Of a DNA stretch of 64,000 nucleotides, positions 35,042-43,377 are shown in pieces; the stretch's first letter is position 1; each line of letters starts with the position of its first letter. The notes under the pieces are model-generated. The model made no database searches. It saw only the letters and a list, made by a program, of their open reading frames with translations, and was not told the DNA's origin. The translations under genes and the position numbers were made by a program. The DNA lies in assembly GCA_963827605.1 (NCBI GenBank), contig CAWHBK010000003.1, positions 496,001-560,000 of the forward strand, in the 5' to 3' direction. The stretch comes from DSYU01 sp963827605. Lineage in GTDB: Bacteria > Chloroflexota > Anaerolineae > Anaerolineales > Anaerolineaceae.

Positions 35042-35084
35042 TCCATTCCTCCTGGTAACTGCTTCACCTGAGTATAACATTTAA

Positions 35085-35112
35085 AAAAGCAACCGGAGAC
35101 TTTGTCTCCGGT
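35085..35112 (-). terminator. Intrinsic terminator of tRNA-fMet
   Basis: On the minus strand ACCGGAGAC-AAA-GTCTCCGGT is followed by TGCTTTTTTAAA. It separates the tRNA transcript from the Gre-like gene. Confidence 0.88.
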
Positions 35113-35122
35113 CTGGTTTTAG

Positions 35123-35194
35123 TAGCGGGGATAGGATTCGAACCTATGACCTTCAGGTTATGAGCCTGACGAGCTGCCTCTGCTCTACCCCGCA
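35123..35194 (-). tRNA. tRNA-Met (CAT), initiator type
   Basis: The minus-strand cloverleaf has a GCGGGG acceptor stem, TAGAGCAG, D-arm closing GCTC, anticodon stem/loop TCAGG-CTCATAA-CCTGA, GAAGGTC-like variable region (AGGTC) and TTCGAAT T-loop. Position 1 and 72 are both U, so they do not pair. This is the initiator hallmark, where most bacteria have C1/A72. The anticodon stem keeps two of the three G-C pairs and has A29-U41. CCA is not encoded. Confidence 0.92.
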
Positions 35195-35208
35195 ACGAGT
35201 AGACAGGT

Positions 35209-35236
35209 ATTATACCACCCAACCTCTGTGCGTCAA
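35209..35236 (-). promoter_or_regulatory. Sigma70 promoter of tRNA-fMet
   Basis: On the minus strand TTGACG (35236-35231) and a consensus TATAAT (35214-35209) are separated by 16 bases, ending 15 bases before the tRNA 5' end. Confidence 0.85.
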
Positions 35237-35267
35237 GGCTCTCGATGCTTTTCCACGTCCGAATTTA

Positions 35268-35276
35268 TGTTATACT
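35268..35276 (+). promoter_or_regulatory. Extended -10 promoter for the histidine phosphatase gene
   Basis: TGTTATACT is an extended -10 element 46 bases before the ATG at 35322. No good -35 box was seen, which is tolerated for extended -10 promoters. Confidence 0.5.
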
Positions 35277-35321
35277 AACCCGGTTTGGTACTTTTCAAAG
35301 AAGCAATGAATGGGGAAAGCG

Positions 35322-35909
35322 ATGAAAACAATTTTACTAATGCGACACGGCAAATCGAGCTGGAAAGACACCCAACTTTCCGATCATGAACGGCCGCTTA
35401 ATAAGCGCGGGCAGCATGATGCACCCCTGATGGGAATGATCCTGTGCGACCGCGAGCTGATCCCGCAGCAAATCCTCTGTTCCACTGCCCTGCGCGCCCG
35501 CCAGACGGCGGAAGCGATCGTCGAAACTTCAGAGATCCACGTGGATATCACCTATCTCGACCGCCTGTATATGGCTGAGGTAGAGGAATATATTGAAACC
35601 CTGCGCGAACTGCCAGACAACATCGAACGGGTAATGGTGATCGGGCATAACCCAGGTCTGGAAACGCTCCTTCAGTTACTTTCCAACCAGATTGAATCCC
35701 TGCCTACCGCTGTAATTGCTCACATAGCCGTTCCAATTCATCATTGGACGGAGCTAAATTCCGAAACAAACGGCGAGCTAGTGGATATCTGGCGCCCGAA
35801 AGAGATACTTCCCAAGGCAGAGTCAGAGCCAGAACAAGACAAAGAAAAAAGCAAGAAAAAGAAGGGCAAAAAGAAGGCCGAGGTCACGGCTAGAAAGAAA
35901 AAAAAGTAG
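35322..35909 (+). CDS. Histidine phosphatase (SixA-like) with Lys-rich tail
   Basis: The 195-residue protein has the phosphoglycerate-mutase-fold RHG motif in LLMRHGKSSWKD near the N-terminus, followed by RPLNKRGQHDAPLMG, STALRARQTAEAI and GHNPGLE, as in SixA phosphohistidine phosphatases. The substrate may be a phosphohistidine protein. The last 25 or so residues are almost all Lys with a few acidic residues, suggesting nucleic acid or polyanion binding. GGGGAAAG precedes the ATG at 35322. Confidence 0.85.
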   Translation: MKTILLMRHGKSSWKDTQLSDHERPLNKRGQHDAPLMGMILCDRELIPQQILCSTALRARQTAEAIVETSEIHVDITYLDRLYMAEVEEYIETLRELPDNIERVMVIGHNPGLETLLQLLSNQIESLPTAVIAHIAVPIHHWTELNSETNGELVDIWRPKEILPKAESEPEQDKEKSKKKKGKKKAEVTARKKKK

Positions 35910-35987
35910 GAACCTTCTGGCGGCCTGGACATTGGCTATAGCGCTTAGCCGGTCCATAGAAAATAACAAAATCTCAAAGAGGTGCGT

Positions 35988-36311
35988 GTGTCTTCGTTTA
36001 CAAATATCAATGATGCCTCCTTTGATCAGGAGGTGCTGCACTCGAATGTTCCGGTTCTGGTAGAGTTTGGCGCCGTATGGTGCGGGCCCTGCCGCCAGAT
36101 CGAGCCGATTCTTGAACAATTAGCCGTTGAGTGGAATGGGAAAGTCCGCCTGGCGAAAGTTGATGTTGATGAAAGCGTCAAGACGGTTCTTCAGTACCAG
36201 GTAATGAGTGTGCCCACCCTCATTTTATTCGTCAACGGCGAAGCCTGCCAGCGGCTTAGCGGCAGTCAGCCGCGCGACCGTCTGGTTGAAAAATTCTCTC
36301 CCTATATTTAA
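35988..36311 (+). CDS. Thioredoxin
   Basis: The product has 107 residues. The redox motif WCGPC lies in FGAVWCGPCRQIEPIL; the cis-Pro is in MSVPTLILFVNG. It reduces protein disulfides in the cytoplasm. The start is GTG at 35988 with AGAGG 5 bases upstream; a GTG two codons earlier is possible. Its stop abuts the converging transporter stop with no gap. Confidence 0.92.
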   Translation: MSSFTNINDASFDQEVLHSNVPVLVEFGAVWCGPCRQIEPILEQLAVEWNGKVRLAKVDVDESVKTVLQYQVMSVPTLILFVNGEACQRLSGSQPRDRLVEKFSPYI

Positions 36312-37244
36312 TTATTCCAGTTTGCCGGGCTCCGGGGTTTCTATACTCGGTGCCGGCTCGGGATGGACTGTCACATCGGCTCCGGGGACGATCGCATTGA
36401 CCGCCTCTTCGATCCGCTCTGTCAATGCGTGCGCTTCGGCTAGCGTCTGTTCACCATCGACCAAAACATGCGCATCCACAAAAAGCAGTGGGCCAGCGTA
36501 CCGTACGCGGACTTTGTGACAGTTGGATACACCGGGCGTCGCCTCAACTACATTCCTTATCCGGTCAGCCAGTCCTTTGGGTGCTGTATCCAACAAGCCA
36601 TTGATGGTGCGCAATCCCATCTCCACGCTTACATAAACGACAATCAATGCTACGACCGAGGCGGCAATTGCATCTGCCTTTTCCAGGAACCGCAATGAGG
36701 GTACTATCTTGCTAATCCACACGAAGATCAAGCCCAAAATCACCACACTGGATGACCAAATATCGGTGCTGAAATGCAGCGCATCAGCCTCCAACGCCTG
36801 GCTGTTATGCGCCCTGGCCGCCTTATACAGAATTCTCGAACGCGTAAAATCGATTACGATCGAAACAATCATTACCAGGAAAGCCCAAACCGAAACTTCC
36901 ACCTCCACCGGCTTATAAAACAGGCGCTGGACCGCTTCGTAAATAATCCAAACGGCTGTGATCAGCAGCAGTGCAGTCTCAAACAAGGCGGATAGATTCT
37001 CAATTTTTCCATGTCCGTAGCGGTGATCTTCATCAGCGGGTTTCCCGGAGATACGGACTGCGAAAAACGTCACCAATGCCGCAACCAAATCCAATGCCGA
37101 ATGCGCTGCCTCAGCAAGAATACCAAGGCTGCCGGTCAAAATCCCTACAATAATCTTAAAGGTAGTCAGTCCAATTGCTGCGACAACCGAACTAAGCGCT
37201 GCGGATTGTTTTTCATGCTCCGCTTGAGCGGAATAGACGCCCAT
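36312..37244 (-). CDS. Cation diffusion facilitator (CDF) divalent metal transporter
   Basis: The 310-residue protein has about six membrane helices then a cytoplasmic ferredoxin-like domain. The metal-site pairs HSALD in helix 2 and DALHFSTD in helix 5 (H-x3-D each) are typical of zinc/iron/manganese CDF antiporters. GHGKIENLSALFE is a family motif. The start at 37244 is favoured because GGGAG lies 7 bases upstream. Zn, Fe or Mn efflux cannot be separated from sequence. Confidence 0.9.
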   Translation of the reverse strand: MGVYSAQAEHEKQSAALSSVVAAIGLTTFKIIVGILTGSLGILAEAAHSALDLVAALVTFFAVRISGKPADEDHRYGHGKIENLSALFETALLLITAVWIIYEAVQRLFYKPVEVEVSVWAFLVMIVSIVIDFTRSRILYKAARAHNSQALEADALHFSTDIWSSSVVILGLIFVWISKIVPSLRFLEKADAIAASVVALIVVYVSVEMGLRTINGLLDTAPKGLADRIRNVVEATPGVSNCHKVRVRYAGPLLFVDAHVLVDGEQTLAEAHALTERIEEAVNAIVPGADVTVHPEPAPSIETPEPGKLE

Positions 37245-37401
37245 CTCCATACTCCCACAAAAAAAAGTCTGGCGCTCTTCTTTGCTCATTGCCAGCGCCA
37301 GCACAACTATATAAATGATAATTCTATTCCATTTTGAAGGCCGCTCAACGGTTGAAAATCATCCGTAACGATGACATCATTCCTCTAAATCGTTTTTTAT
37401 A

Positions 37402-37941
37402 TCACCCTAAATATAAAATTTCAAATTCTTCTACCACCTGCCGCACCGCGAGCAGCACCTCTTCCGATACGACGGCATCAAAGCTAAGACTTTTCGGTTG
37501 GATCCCGATCAACATCACCCTACAACCCATCTCGCGCATCAGGAACTGAGCCAGTACCGTGGGCGGAAGCGTATGGGTCGAAGCGCTCATTCCCTCCGCC
37601 TGGGCCCAATCGAAACATGCTACCGTTCCAGGCGGTTCATCCAGCTCGGCGGCGTCAATCAGCACCACCAGGTCGGGCTGAAACCGGCGCAGGGGACCGG
37701 TAAATGCCTCTGGCGCCATACCTGCTTCGACAATATACAGCAGCGGGGGCTGGGAGCCGGTCTTCGTTTCCCAACCCCCGCTACTCTCGATCAGTTTCCG
37801 CGCAGCCAGAACCCCGGCTGCGTCATCACCATTCAATTCATTGCCTATCCCAAGAATGGCAATCCGTTGAGACTTTATTTCGGGCCCAAAGAAATGCGCC
37901 CTATTCTTCAACTTCTCCTGCCTGTTCCAGGTATGGCTCAA
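37402..37941 (-). CDS. [NiFe] hydrogenase maturation protease (HycI/HyaD family)
   Basis: The 179-residue endopeptidase removes the C-terminal tail of the hydrogenase large subunit after nickel insertion. RIAILGIGNELNGDDAAGV is the family N-terminus with the Ni-sensing Glu and Asp. DAAELDEPPGT and STHTLPPTVLAQFL, with the nickel-ligand His, match HycI. It overlaps the end of the ferredoxin-like gene by 41 bases, so an internal start (for example TTG at 37911) is possible. It is the last gene of the hydrogenase operon and confirms that the complex is a true hydrogenase. Confidence 0.88.
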   Translation of the reverse strand: MSHTWNRQEKLKNRAHFFGPEIKSQRIAILGIGNELNGDDAAGVLAARKLIESSGGWETKTGSQPPLLYIVEAGMAPEAFTGPLRRFQPDLVVLIDAAELDEPPGTVACFDWAQAEGMSASTHTLPPTVLAQFLMREMGCRVMLIGIQPKSLSFDAVVSEEVLLAVRQVVEEFEILYLG

Positions 37942-38326
37942 TATCAGCAGCCAGGCCGTAATACACGGTAAAGGGCTCCTTGGATAATTCAGCCAGCTCC
38001 CACTCGGTATGCGACAGCTTCAGGCAGTTGAACCGGCAGTTAATCGAACACTGAGAGCAGTATGTACAGCGGTCCGCGTGAAAACACATCACGAAGCGTT
38101 TGCTGGCTTTGTCGATGACAATCAGCTCGATCGCGTTTGCCGGGCACTCTCGGATACATAACTGGCAGCCGGTGCATTTCGACAGATCCCACATCAGCTT
38201 GCCGCGGAAGGATTCGGGAGCCTCTTTCCGCTCGAAGGGGTATCTGCGCGTGACCGGCTTTTGAAAAAAGGAGCGCACCACGTCGGTCACCATCATGCCA
38301 ATCGGTATGTCGATCTTGATTTTCAT
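37901..38326 (-). CDS. Group 4 hydrogenase 2x[4Fe-4S] subunit (HycF/NuoI-like)
   Basis: The 141-residue protein has two cluster motifs, CTGCQLCIRECP and CTYCSQCSINC, as in the ferredoxin-like subunit that passes electrons to the small subunit. The start at 38326 follows the NuoH-like gene by 17 bases, with GAGGGTGG upstream. Confidence 0.88.
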   Translation of the reverse strand: MKIKIDIPIGMMVTDVVRSFFQKPVTRRYPFERKEAPESFRGKLMWDLSKCTGCQLCIRECPANAIELIVIDKASKRFVMCFHADRCTYCSQCSINCRFNCLKLSHTEWELAELSKEPFTVYYGLAADIEPYLEQAGEVEE

Positions 38327-38343
38327 ATCGCCACCCTCTACTA

Positions 38344-39264
38344 CTAATAGAGAAATACGGCCAGCAGCACGTTCGCCAGCGCTGCCAGCGCGCCAATCCG
38401 CCACCATAAACCAACCACCTGATCAATGCGCAAGCGAGCAAACAAGGACTGGAGGAACGCGAGTACCAGCAGCAGTCCAAGCGTTTTTAGCAGAAAATCG
38501 AGGGGGTTGTGCAGCCCACCCATGTAAAAAGCGGCCACCAGCGTCAGTCCAATGATCAGCTCAACCTTCTTGCCAAGGCAGAAAAGGGCAAAACCACGCC
38601 CGCTGTACTCGGTCAACGCGCCAGCCACAATTTCCGTTTCCGCTTCGGGCGCATCGAAGGGGGTCAGTTCGACTTTCCCCATCAGGCCAACCAGCGCTAC
38701 CAAAAATCCGATTGGCTGGGTCAGCATCATCCAGTATTTCGTAGCGGCAAACTCGTTGACCGTAAGGATCTGCCATGATCCGGCTGCCAGCGCCGGGCCA
38801 AGCAGCGCCAACAGAAACGGCGCTTCGTACGAGAATAGCTGGGTGAGGGTGCGGGTCGCGCCAATCAATGAAAATCGGTTGACCGTGTTTGCCCCAGCCA
38901 GGCCAAGGCACATGGTTACAAGCGATAGCATATATAAGGATACGACCAGGTCCCCGTCAAAGCTGAAGGATGGAGCCAACCCGGCAAAGGGTACGTATAA
39001 TGCCGCGGTCAGCGCGCCAGCCAGGGCCGCGACCGGCAGAATATAGAACAGGGTCTTATTTACGCCTTCGGGCAAAACCTCTTCTTTTGAAAGGAGTTTG
39101 ACGACATCGGCCAGGGGTTGGAACCAGCGTGGTCCAACCCTGTTCTGAAAGCGCGCCAGTAGTTTGCGATCTACCCATTCATACAGTAAACCGCCGGCCA
39201 TCAGGGTCAACCCGCCGGGGAAAAACAATAGGGCAATCAAGGGAGGAATGATAATCTCGTTCAT
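38344..39264 (-). CDS. Group 4 hydrogenase membrane subunit (HycD/NuoH-like)
   Basis: The 306-residue protein has about eight helices. It anchors the hydrophilic arm. ARFQNRVGPRWFQPLADVVKLLSKE is the NuoH-family cytoplasmic loop, and PFDAPEAETEIVAGALTEYSGRGFALF is the second, each cited in part. Its ATG overlaps the large-subunit stop (ATGA). Confidence 0.9.
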   Translation of the reverse strand: MNEIIIPPLIALLFFPGGLTLMAGGLLYEWVDRKLLARFQNRVGPRWFQPLADVVKLLSKEEVLPEGVNKTLFYILPVAALAGALTAALYVPFAGLAPSFSFDGDLVVSLYMLSLVTMCLGLAGANTVNRFSLIGATRTLTQLFSYEAPFLLALLGPALAAGSWQILTVNEFAATKYWMMLTQPIGFLVALVGLMGKVELTPFDAPEAETEIVAGALTEYSGRGFALFCLGKKVELIIGLTLVAAFYMGGLHNPLDFLLKTLGLLLVLAFLQSLFARLRIDQVVGLWWRIGALAALANVLLAVFLY

Positions 39265-40454
39265 CGTTGATAATACTCGATTCCATAGCGCCGCAGATTT
39301 TCCCAGGTCCATACCTGGCTTTCACCTTTTCCCCCTGCCGGCTTGATCGCGAAAAGCCGGTCGTTACACGAAAAACAGGGGTCGATCCCAGCTAACATCA
39401 TGGGCATGTCGGCCAGCTTATGACCCACAGCCAACTGCATCACGGAAGCCCAATTACATAGGCTGGGGGTGCGGATCTTTAGCCGGTCGGGTTTATCGCT
39501 GCCATTACTTTTTAGAAAGTACAGCAGCTCACCGCGCGGGGCTTCCACCCGGCTGATGGTTTCTCCTGGCGGGAGGCGGCGGGGTACTTTGGTCGTCAAT
39601 TCACCGGGTGGCATTTTTTCCAGAATCGCGCGGATTAATCGGCAGGTTTCAAAGAGTTCCTGAATGCGCACCACAAAGCGGGCTTCCAGATCGCCGCGCG
39701 TATTGGTGACCACATTGACCGGGAAATCCGCGTATGCCGCATAGGGGGCCGCGATTCGAATATCCATTTCTACGCCCGAGGCGCGCGCCGTCGGTCCTAC
39801 CGTACCGAACCGAATCGCCTGTTCTTTGGTCATTGTGCCAACATCGCGCGTGCGGGCAAGGAAAGTTTCGTCCGTCGTAACGACACGCAGGTAAAAGTGC
39901 AGTCGTTCTTCCAAAAAGTCGACTGCCTTGCGGATTTCACCGGCCTGCGACGGATTTATGTCAAACTTCACCCCGCCAATCACGTTCGCCGAATAATGCA
40001 CCCGGTTTCCGGACAGTATTTCCAACAGATCCATCACAGTTTCACGATCACGCCAGGAATACATGAACAGCGTATCAAAACCGCCTTCATGGGCAGCGAT
40101 ACCCAACCACAGCATATGGCTGTGGATGCGCTCCAGCTCGGCCACCAGCGTGCGGATGGCCTGGGCCCGGGGGGGAACCGTTACTTTCGCCAGCTTTTCC
40201 ACACCCAGCGCCAAAGCCGTAGCGTGCACATGGGAGCAAATCCCGCATACCCGCTCGAGCAGGTAGAGATTCTGAACCCAATTGCGCGCTTCGGCGCCTT
40301 TCTCAATTCCGCGATGGACGTATCCCAGCCGCACCGTTGCGCCGGTGACGATTTCACCATCCACAGTAAATTCAAAATGACCCGGTTCCTTAAGCGCTGG
40401 ATGCTGCGGACCGATCGGAATAATAAACTTTTCGGGATTGTTTAAATCTTCCAT
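39261..40454 (-). CDS. Group 4 [NiFe] hydrogenase large subunit (HycE/EchE-like)
   Basis: The 397-residue catalytic subunit has both nickel-iron motifs: RVCGICSHVHA (Cys70, Cys73) and DPCFSCNDR (Cys360, Cys363). Complex I NuoD lacks these cysteines, so this is a hydrogenase. A 31-residue tail after NDR is the expected substrate of the maturation protease encoded in the same operon. The reaction is reversible proton reduction to H2, probably coupled to ion translocation. Confidence 0.93.
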   Translation of the reverse strand: MEDLNNPEKFIIPIGPQHPALKEPGHFEFTVDGEIVTGATVRLGYVHRGIEKGAEARNWVQNLYLLERVCGICSHVHATALALGVEKLAKVTVPPRAQAIRTLVAELERIHSHMLWLGIAAHEGGFDTLFMYSWRDRETVMDLLEILSGNRVHYSANVIGGVKFDINPSQAGEIRKAVDFLEERLHFYLRVVTTDETFLARTRDVGTMTKEQAIRFGTVGPTARASGVEMDIRIAAPYAAYADFPVNVVTNTRGDLEARFVVRIQELFETCRLIRAILEKMPPGELTTKVPRRLPPGETISRVEAPRGELLYFLKSNGSDKPDRLKIRTPSLCNWASVMQLAVGHKLADMPMMLAGIDPCFSCNDRLFAIKPAGGKGESQVWTWENLRRYGIEYYQR

Positions 40455-40469
40455 AATTTCCTCAAGGAA

Positions 40470-40928
40470 TTACTCTAAACCTTTGAAGGATTTCCGCAGG
40501 GGGTAAACCCCATCCGGCCAGTCATCCGAGAGCAGCAAGCGATCGCGAACGGGCGTGCCAACCAGCATTACGCCAAACATCTCAATCAGCTCGCGTTCGT
40601 ACAAAGTCGCTGAGGGGATAACACCGCAAATCGAAGGCGCCTCAGGCAGGCCATAGGTTACCTGAATTCGCAATGTAACCACCGCGGCGGCCTGGCAAAA
40701 ATGATACAGAATCTCGGTCGCCCCATCGGATGTTTCAGACTGCGGAATATCCATCCCGGTCATCGCTGAAAGGTGCCAGCCGCCGGCATCTACCATCACC
40801 TGCACCGCATCAACGATTTTTTCTACCGTTAAGTAAACATCCAGCCGCTCTTCTTCAGGGGATTCCACCCGTTCGGTCCAGGGTACCAGCAGCGCCTGCG
40901 CGGATTGTAGTAAGCTTTTTGTGTCCAT
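40470..40928 (-). CDS. Group 4 hydrogenase NuoC-like subunit
   Basis: The 152-residue protein resembles the 30-kDa complex I subunit. YERELIEMFGVMLVGTP and LLLSDDWPDGVYPLRKSF are the conserved C-terminal motifs. It sits between the small and large subunit genes, separated from the large-subunit gene by 15 bases. Confidence 0.88.
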   Translation of the reverse strand: MDTKSLLQSAQALLVPWTERVESPEEERLDVYLTVEKIVDAVQVMVDAGGWHLSAMTGMDIPQSETSDGATEILYHFCQAAAVVTLRIQVTYGLPEAPSICGVIPSATLYERELIEMFGVMLVGTPVRDRLLLSDDWPDGVYPLRKSFKGLE

Positions 40929-41002
40929 AGCTCCTCATCAAAAGCGGGGTGATGGGTTACGAGCGCAGAGGGTAAGAACATCGTAACACATCGCCATAAC
41001 GC

Positions 41003-41476
41003 TTATTTACTTTTCTTTAAACTTTCCAGCAGTTGTACCATGCCATCAATCATGGCTTCAGGGCGCGGGGGACAGCCTGGCACGAAGACATTCACCGGCA
41101 AAACTTCTTCAATCCCACCGATAATGTTATAACAACCGGAGAACACCCCCCCGGATGTACCGCACGAGCCGACCGCCATGACAAATTTTGGCTCAGGCAT
41201 TTGTTCGTAGGTGCGCAGCAGGCGCTCACGCGCCAGGCGGCTAACCGGCCCGGTGCAAATTAAGATGTCCGCATGGCGGGGAGATCCTTGCAACTTGACG
41301 CCAAAACGCTCCAGGTCATACGTTGGTGTCAGTGTAGCCATGATCTCAATATCACACCCATTGCACGATCCACTGTTGAAGTGGATGGCCCACGGAGAAT
41401 TGGTCAGCGCCCAGCGGCGAACCTGGTCCAGCGTTCGCTGCCAGGGTGAGCGTAGCGGAATATCCGTATTCGCCAT
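41003..41476 (-). CDS. Group 4 [NiFe] hydrogenase small subunit (HycG/NuoB-like)
   Basis: The 157-residue protein carries the proximal [4Fe-4S] cluster ligands: GSCNGCDIE, then VGSCGTSGGVF and PGCPPRPEAMIDG. It has no signal peptide, consistent with a cytoplasm-facing complex. Confidence 0.92.
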   Translation of the reverse strand: MANTDIPLRSPWQRTLDQVRRWALTNSPWAIHFNSGSCNGCDIEIMATLTPTYDLERFGVKLQGSPRHADILICTGPVSRLARERLLRTYEQMPEPKFVMAVGSCGTSGGVFSGCYNIIGGIEEVLPVNVFVPGCPPRPEAMIDGMVQLLESLKKSK

Positions 41477-41486
41477 ATTTCCCTCC

Positions 41487-41798
41487 TTACCCTAAAATCA
41501 ACGCGATGAGCGCCAAGGCCAAACCGGCAACGTAGATTGCCTGGGGTCCGTTCAGCTCGCCGGAACCGAGCACCAGCATCCCCAGGTGCAGGATGGCAAA
41601 GAAAAATGCGACCAGAAAAAACGGCCGGTATCCGGGCGCAGCGGCGATGCTGGACGCTTTTTCCCCAGAGCCGTATGAGCTGCTTTTCGCCGTGCTGGGC
41701 TTTTCAGGACCGGCCAGTTGTTTTCCAACCCATGTAATCAATAACACCAATGGGATATAAATCAGGAACGCAATGGGGGGAGTGAGAATAGTTTCCAT
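41487..41798 (-). CDS. Group 4 hydrogenase-associated NuoA-like membrane subunit
   Basis: The 103-residue protein has an N-terminal helix, a polar loop with SSYGSGEKAS in the position of the NuoA YECG loop, then two further helices. It is assigned by context and topology more than by sequence. It starts 18 bases downstream of the NuoN-like gene. Confidence 0.65.
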   Translation of the reverse strand: METILTPPIAFLIYIPLVLLITWVGKQLAGPEKPSTAKSSSYGSGEKASSIAAAPGYRPFFLVAFFFAILHLGMLVLGSGELNGPQAIYVAGLALALIALILG

Positions 41799-41816
41799 TC
41801 GTCGCCTCCTATAAGA

Positions 41817-43373
41817 CTAACGTAACCATGCCATTGCCTGGCCGCCAAACATCGCAACCAGGTTGTTTGCCGCCGGGCTGGTAACTGCCTGCACCAGCGC
41901 AGGCCAGAAACCAAGCGCTACAACCGCTGCCACCATGAGTACCAGCGGGGCGTTCATCAAAGCCGGCGCGGGTATCCCGGCCAGCACCGTTTTTGATGGG
42001 GCACACCGGTACATCCGGTTGACCAGGGGTGCATAATAACCCAGGGAAAGAACGCTGTTCAAAGCGGCAAACGCAACGATCCCAATCACTGCCAGGCTGC
42101 GCGTCTCGACCGCGCCGCTAAAGATCTGCCACTTCGACATAAACCCGGCCAGCGGCGGTAGACCACCCAGACCCAACACGGCTGCGCTCAATGCGAAGGC
42201 CGCGAGTGGATAGCGCCGCGAAGCGCCGTTCAAGTCATCCACCGTCAATGGCACGTGATTGCCTTGCGCGATATGCAGCCCATACAGCAGCGTCCCGGCT
42301 GCCAGGAAGGCCATACCTTTCATCAACGCATGCGTGAACAGGTGGAAGAAACCGCCCGCGGCTGCATCTGCCGTATGGTAGATTGCGGCCGCGCCAAAAC
42401 CGACTAACATATAACCTACATGGCTCAGACTGGAATAGGCCAGCAGTCGCTTGACCTGGGTTTGACGGAGAGCCATTAAGTTACCGACCAGCATATTCAA
42501 TGCGCCAAAACCGAGCAGCAGTCCACCCCACACCGTCATTCCGCCCGGCAGGTTGCCCAGCGCGCGCAGCATGGCAATCAGTCCAGCTTCGATTACCACG
42601 CCGGATAGCATGGCACTGATGCCGCTCGGCGCCTGTGAATGGGCATCGGGAAGCCAGGTATGCATCGGTACGAGGGCCGTTTTCACTCCGAAACCGATCA
42701 GAAAAAGCGCCCCGGCTGCCAGGATAATCGGGTTAACCGGACCCGAGCCCGGGTTTATTCCCGCATAGGAGGAAACAATCGAGTCAAGGCGCAGCGTGCG
42801 CGCCTGTGAGAATACAATGGCGATGGCTACCAGCACCAATGTCGACCCAATCGCTGATTGCACCAGGTACTTCACGCCGGCTTCCAATGCTCCGCGTTCG
42901 TGGGTATAGAAGGCTACCAGCAGGTAGGAAGAAAAAGCCATCGCTTCAAACCATATCCACAGGTTGAAGAGATCATTCGCGCAGCCCAGACCAATAATTG
43001 AGCCAACCATTAATGGCAGCAGGGCGTAGTATTTCTCTTCGCCCTCTTCGCCGGCCATGTACGGCATCGAGAAGATCGTCACCAGCAGTCCGAGGGTCAA
43101 GGCGGTACCCGCCAGCAGCAGGCTGATCCCATCCAGGTGTAAGGATATACCCCCCACAAACGTTTGGATGATCCCGCCTTGCAAAACGATCCGGCCCGCC
43201 AAAAATAGCGGCACGCAGGTGAACAGCAGCCCCGCGAATGCCAGCCATCGGGCCGGGCGGGCTGCATTGTATCCAGGACTCAGTCTGACACGCAAACGCC
43301 CAACCAGGTAAACGATTGGGGATGAGAGGACCGGCAGCGCCAGGAGCCAGAGAATTATATTGTTTTCATTCAT
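41817..43373 (-). CDS. Group 4 hydrogenase proton/sodium antiporter-like subunit (NuoN/NuoM/MrpD-like)
   Basis: The 518-residue protein has about 14 helices. FEAMAFSSYLLVAFYTHE holds the key helix-5 Glu, KTALVPMHTWLPDAHSQAPS is the antiporter signature with its Lys, and HLFTHALMKGMAFLAAG holds the distal Lys/His. It is an ion-pumping module. The ATG at 43373 lies 4 bases after the NuoL-like stop. Confidence 0.9.
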   Translation of the reverse strand: MNENNIILWLLALPVLSSPIVYLVGRLRVRLSPGYNAARPARWLAFAGLLFTCVPLFLAGRIVLQGGIIQTFVGGISLHLDGISLLLAGTALTLGLLVTIFSMPYMAGEEGEEKYYALLPLMVGSIIGLGCANDLFNLWIWFEAMAFSSYLLVAFYTHERGALEAGVKYLVQSAIGSTLVLVAIAIVFSQARTLRLDSIVSSYAGINPGSGPVNPIILAAGALFLIGFGVKTALVPMHTWLPDAHSQAPSGISAMLSGVVIEAGLIAMLRALGNLPGGMTVWGGLLLGFGALNMLVGNLMALRQTQVKRLLAYSSLSHVGYMLVGFGAAAIYHTADAAAGGFFHLFTHALMKGMAFLAAGTLLYGLHIAQGNHVPLTVDDLNGASRRYPLAAFALSAAVLGLGGLPPLAGFMSKWQIFSGAVETRSLAVIGIVAFAALNSVLSLGYYAPLVNRMYRCAPSKTVLAGIPAPALMNAPLVLMVAAVVALGFWPALVQAVTSPAANNLVAMFGGQAMAWLR

Positions 43374-43377
43374 TGTC

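Noticed and set aside
35123..35194. Elongator tRNA-Met
   Set aside because: Sequence follows the initiator pattern (GCGGGGTAGAGCAG, GCTCGTC, unpaired 1:72), although it is an unusual variant.
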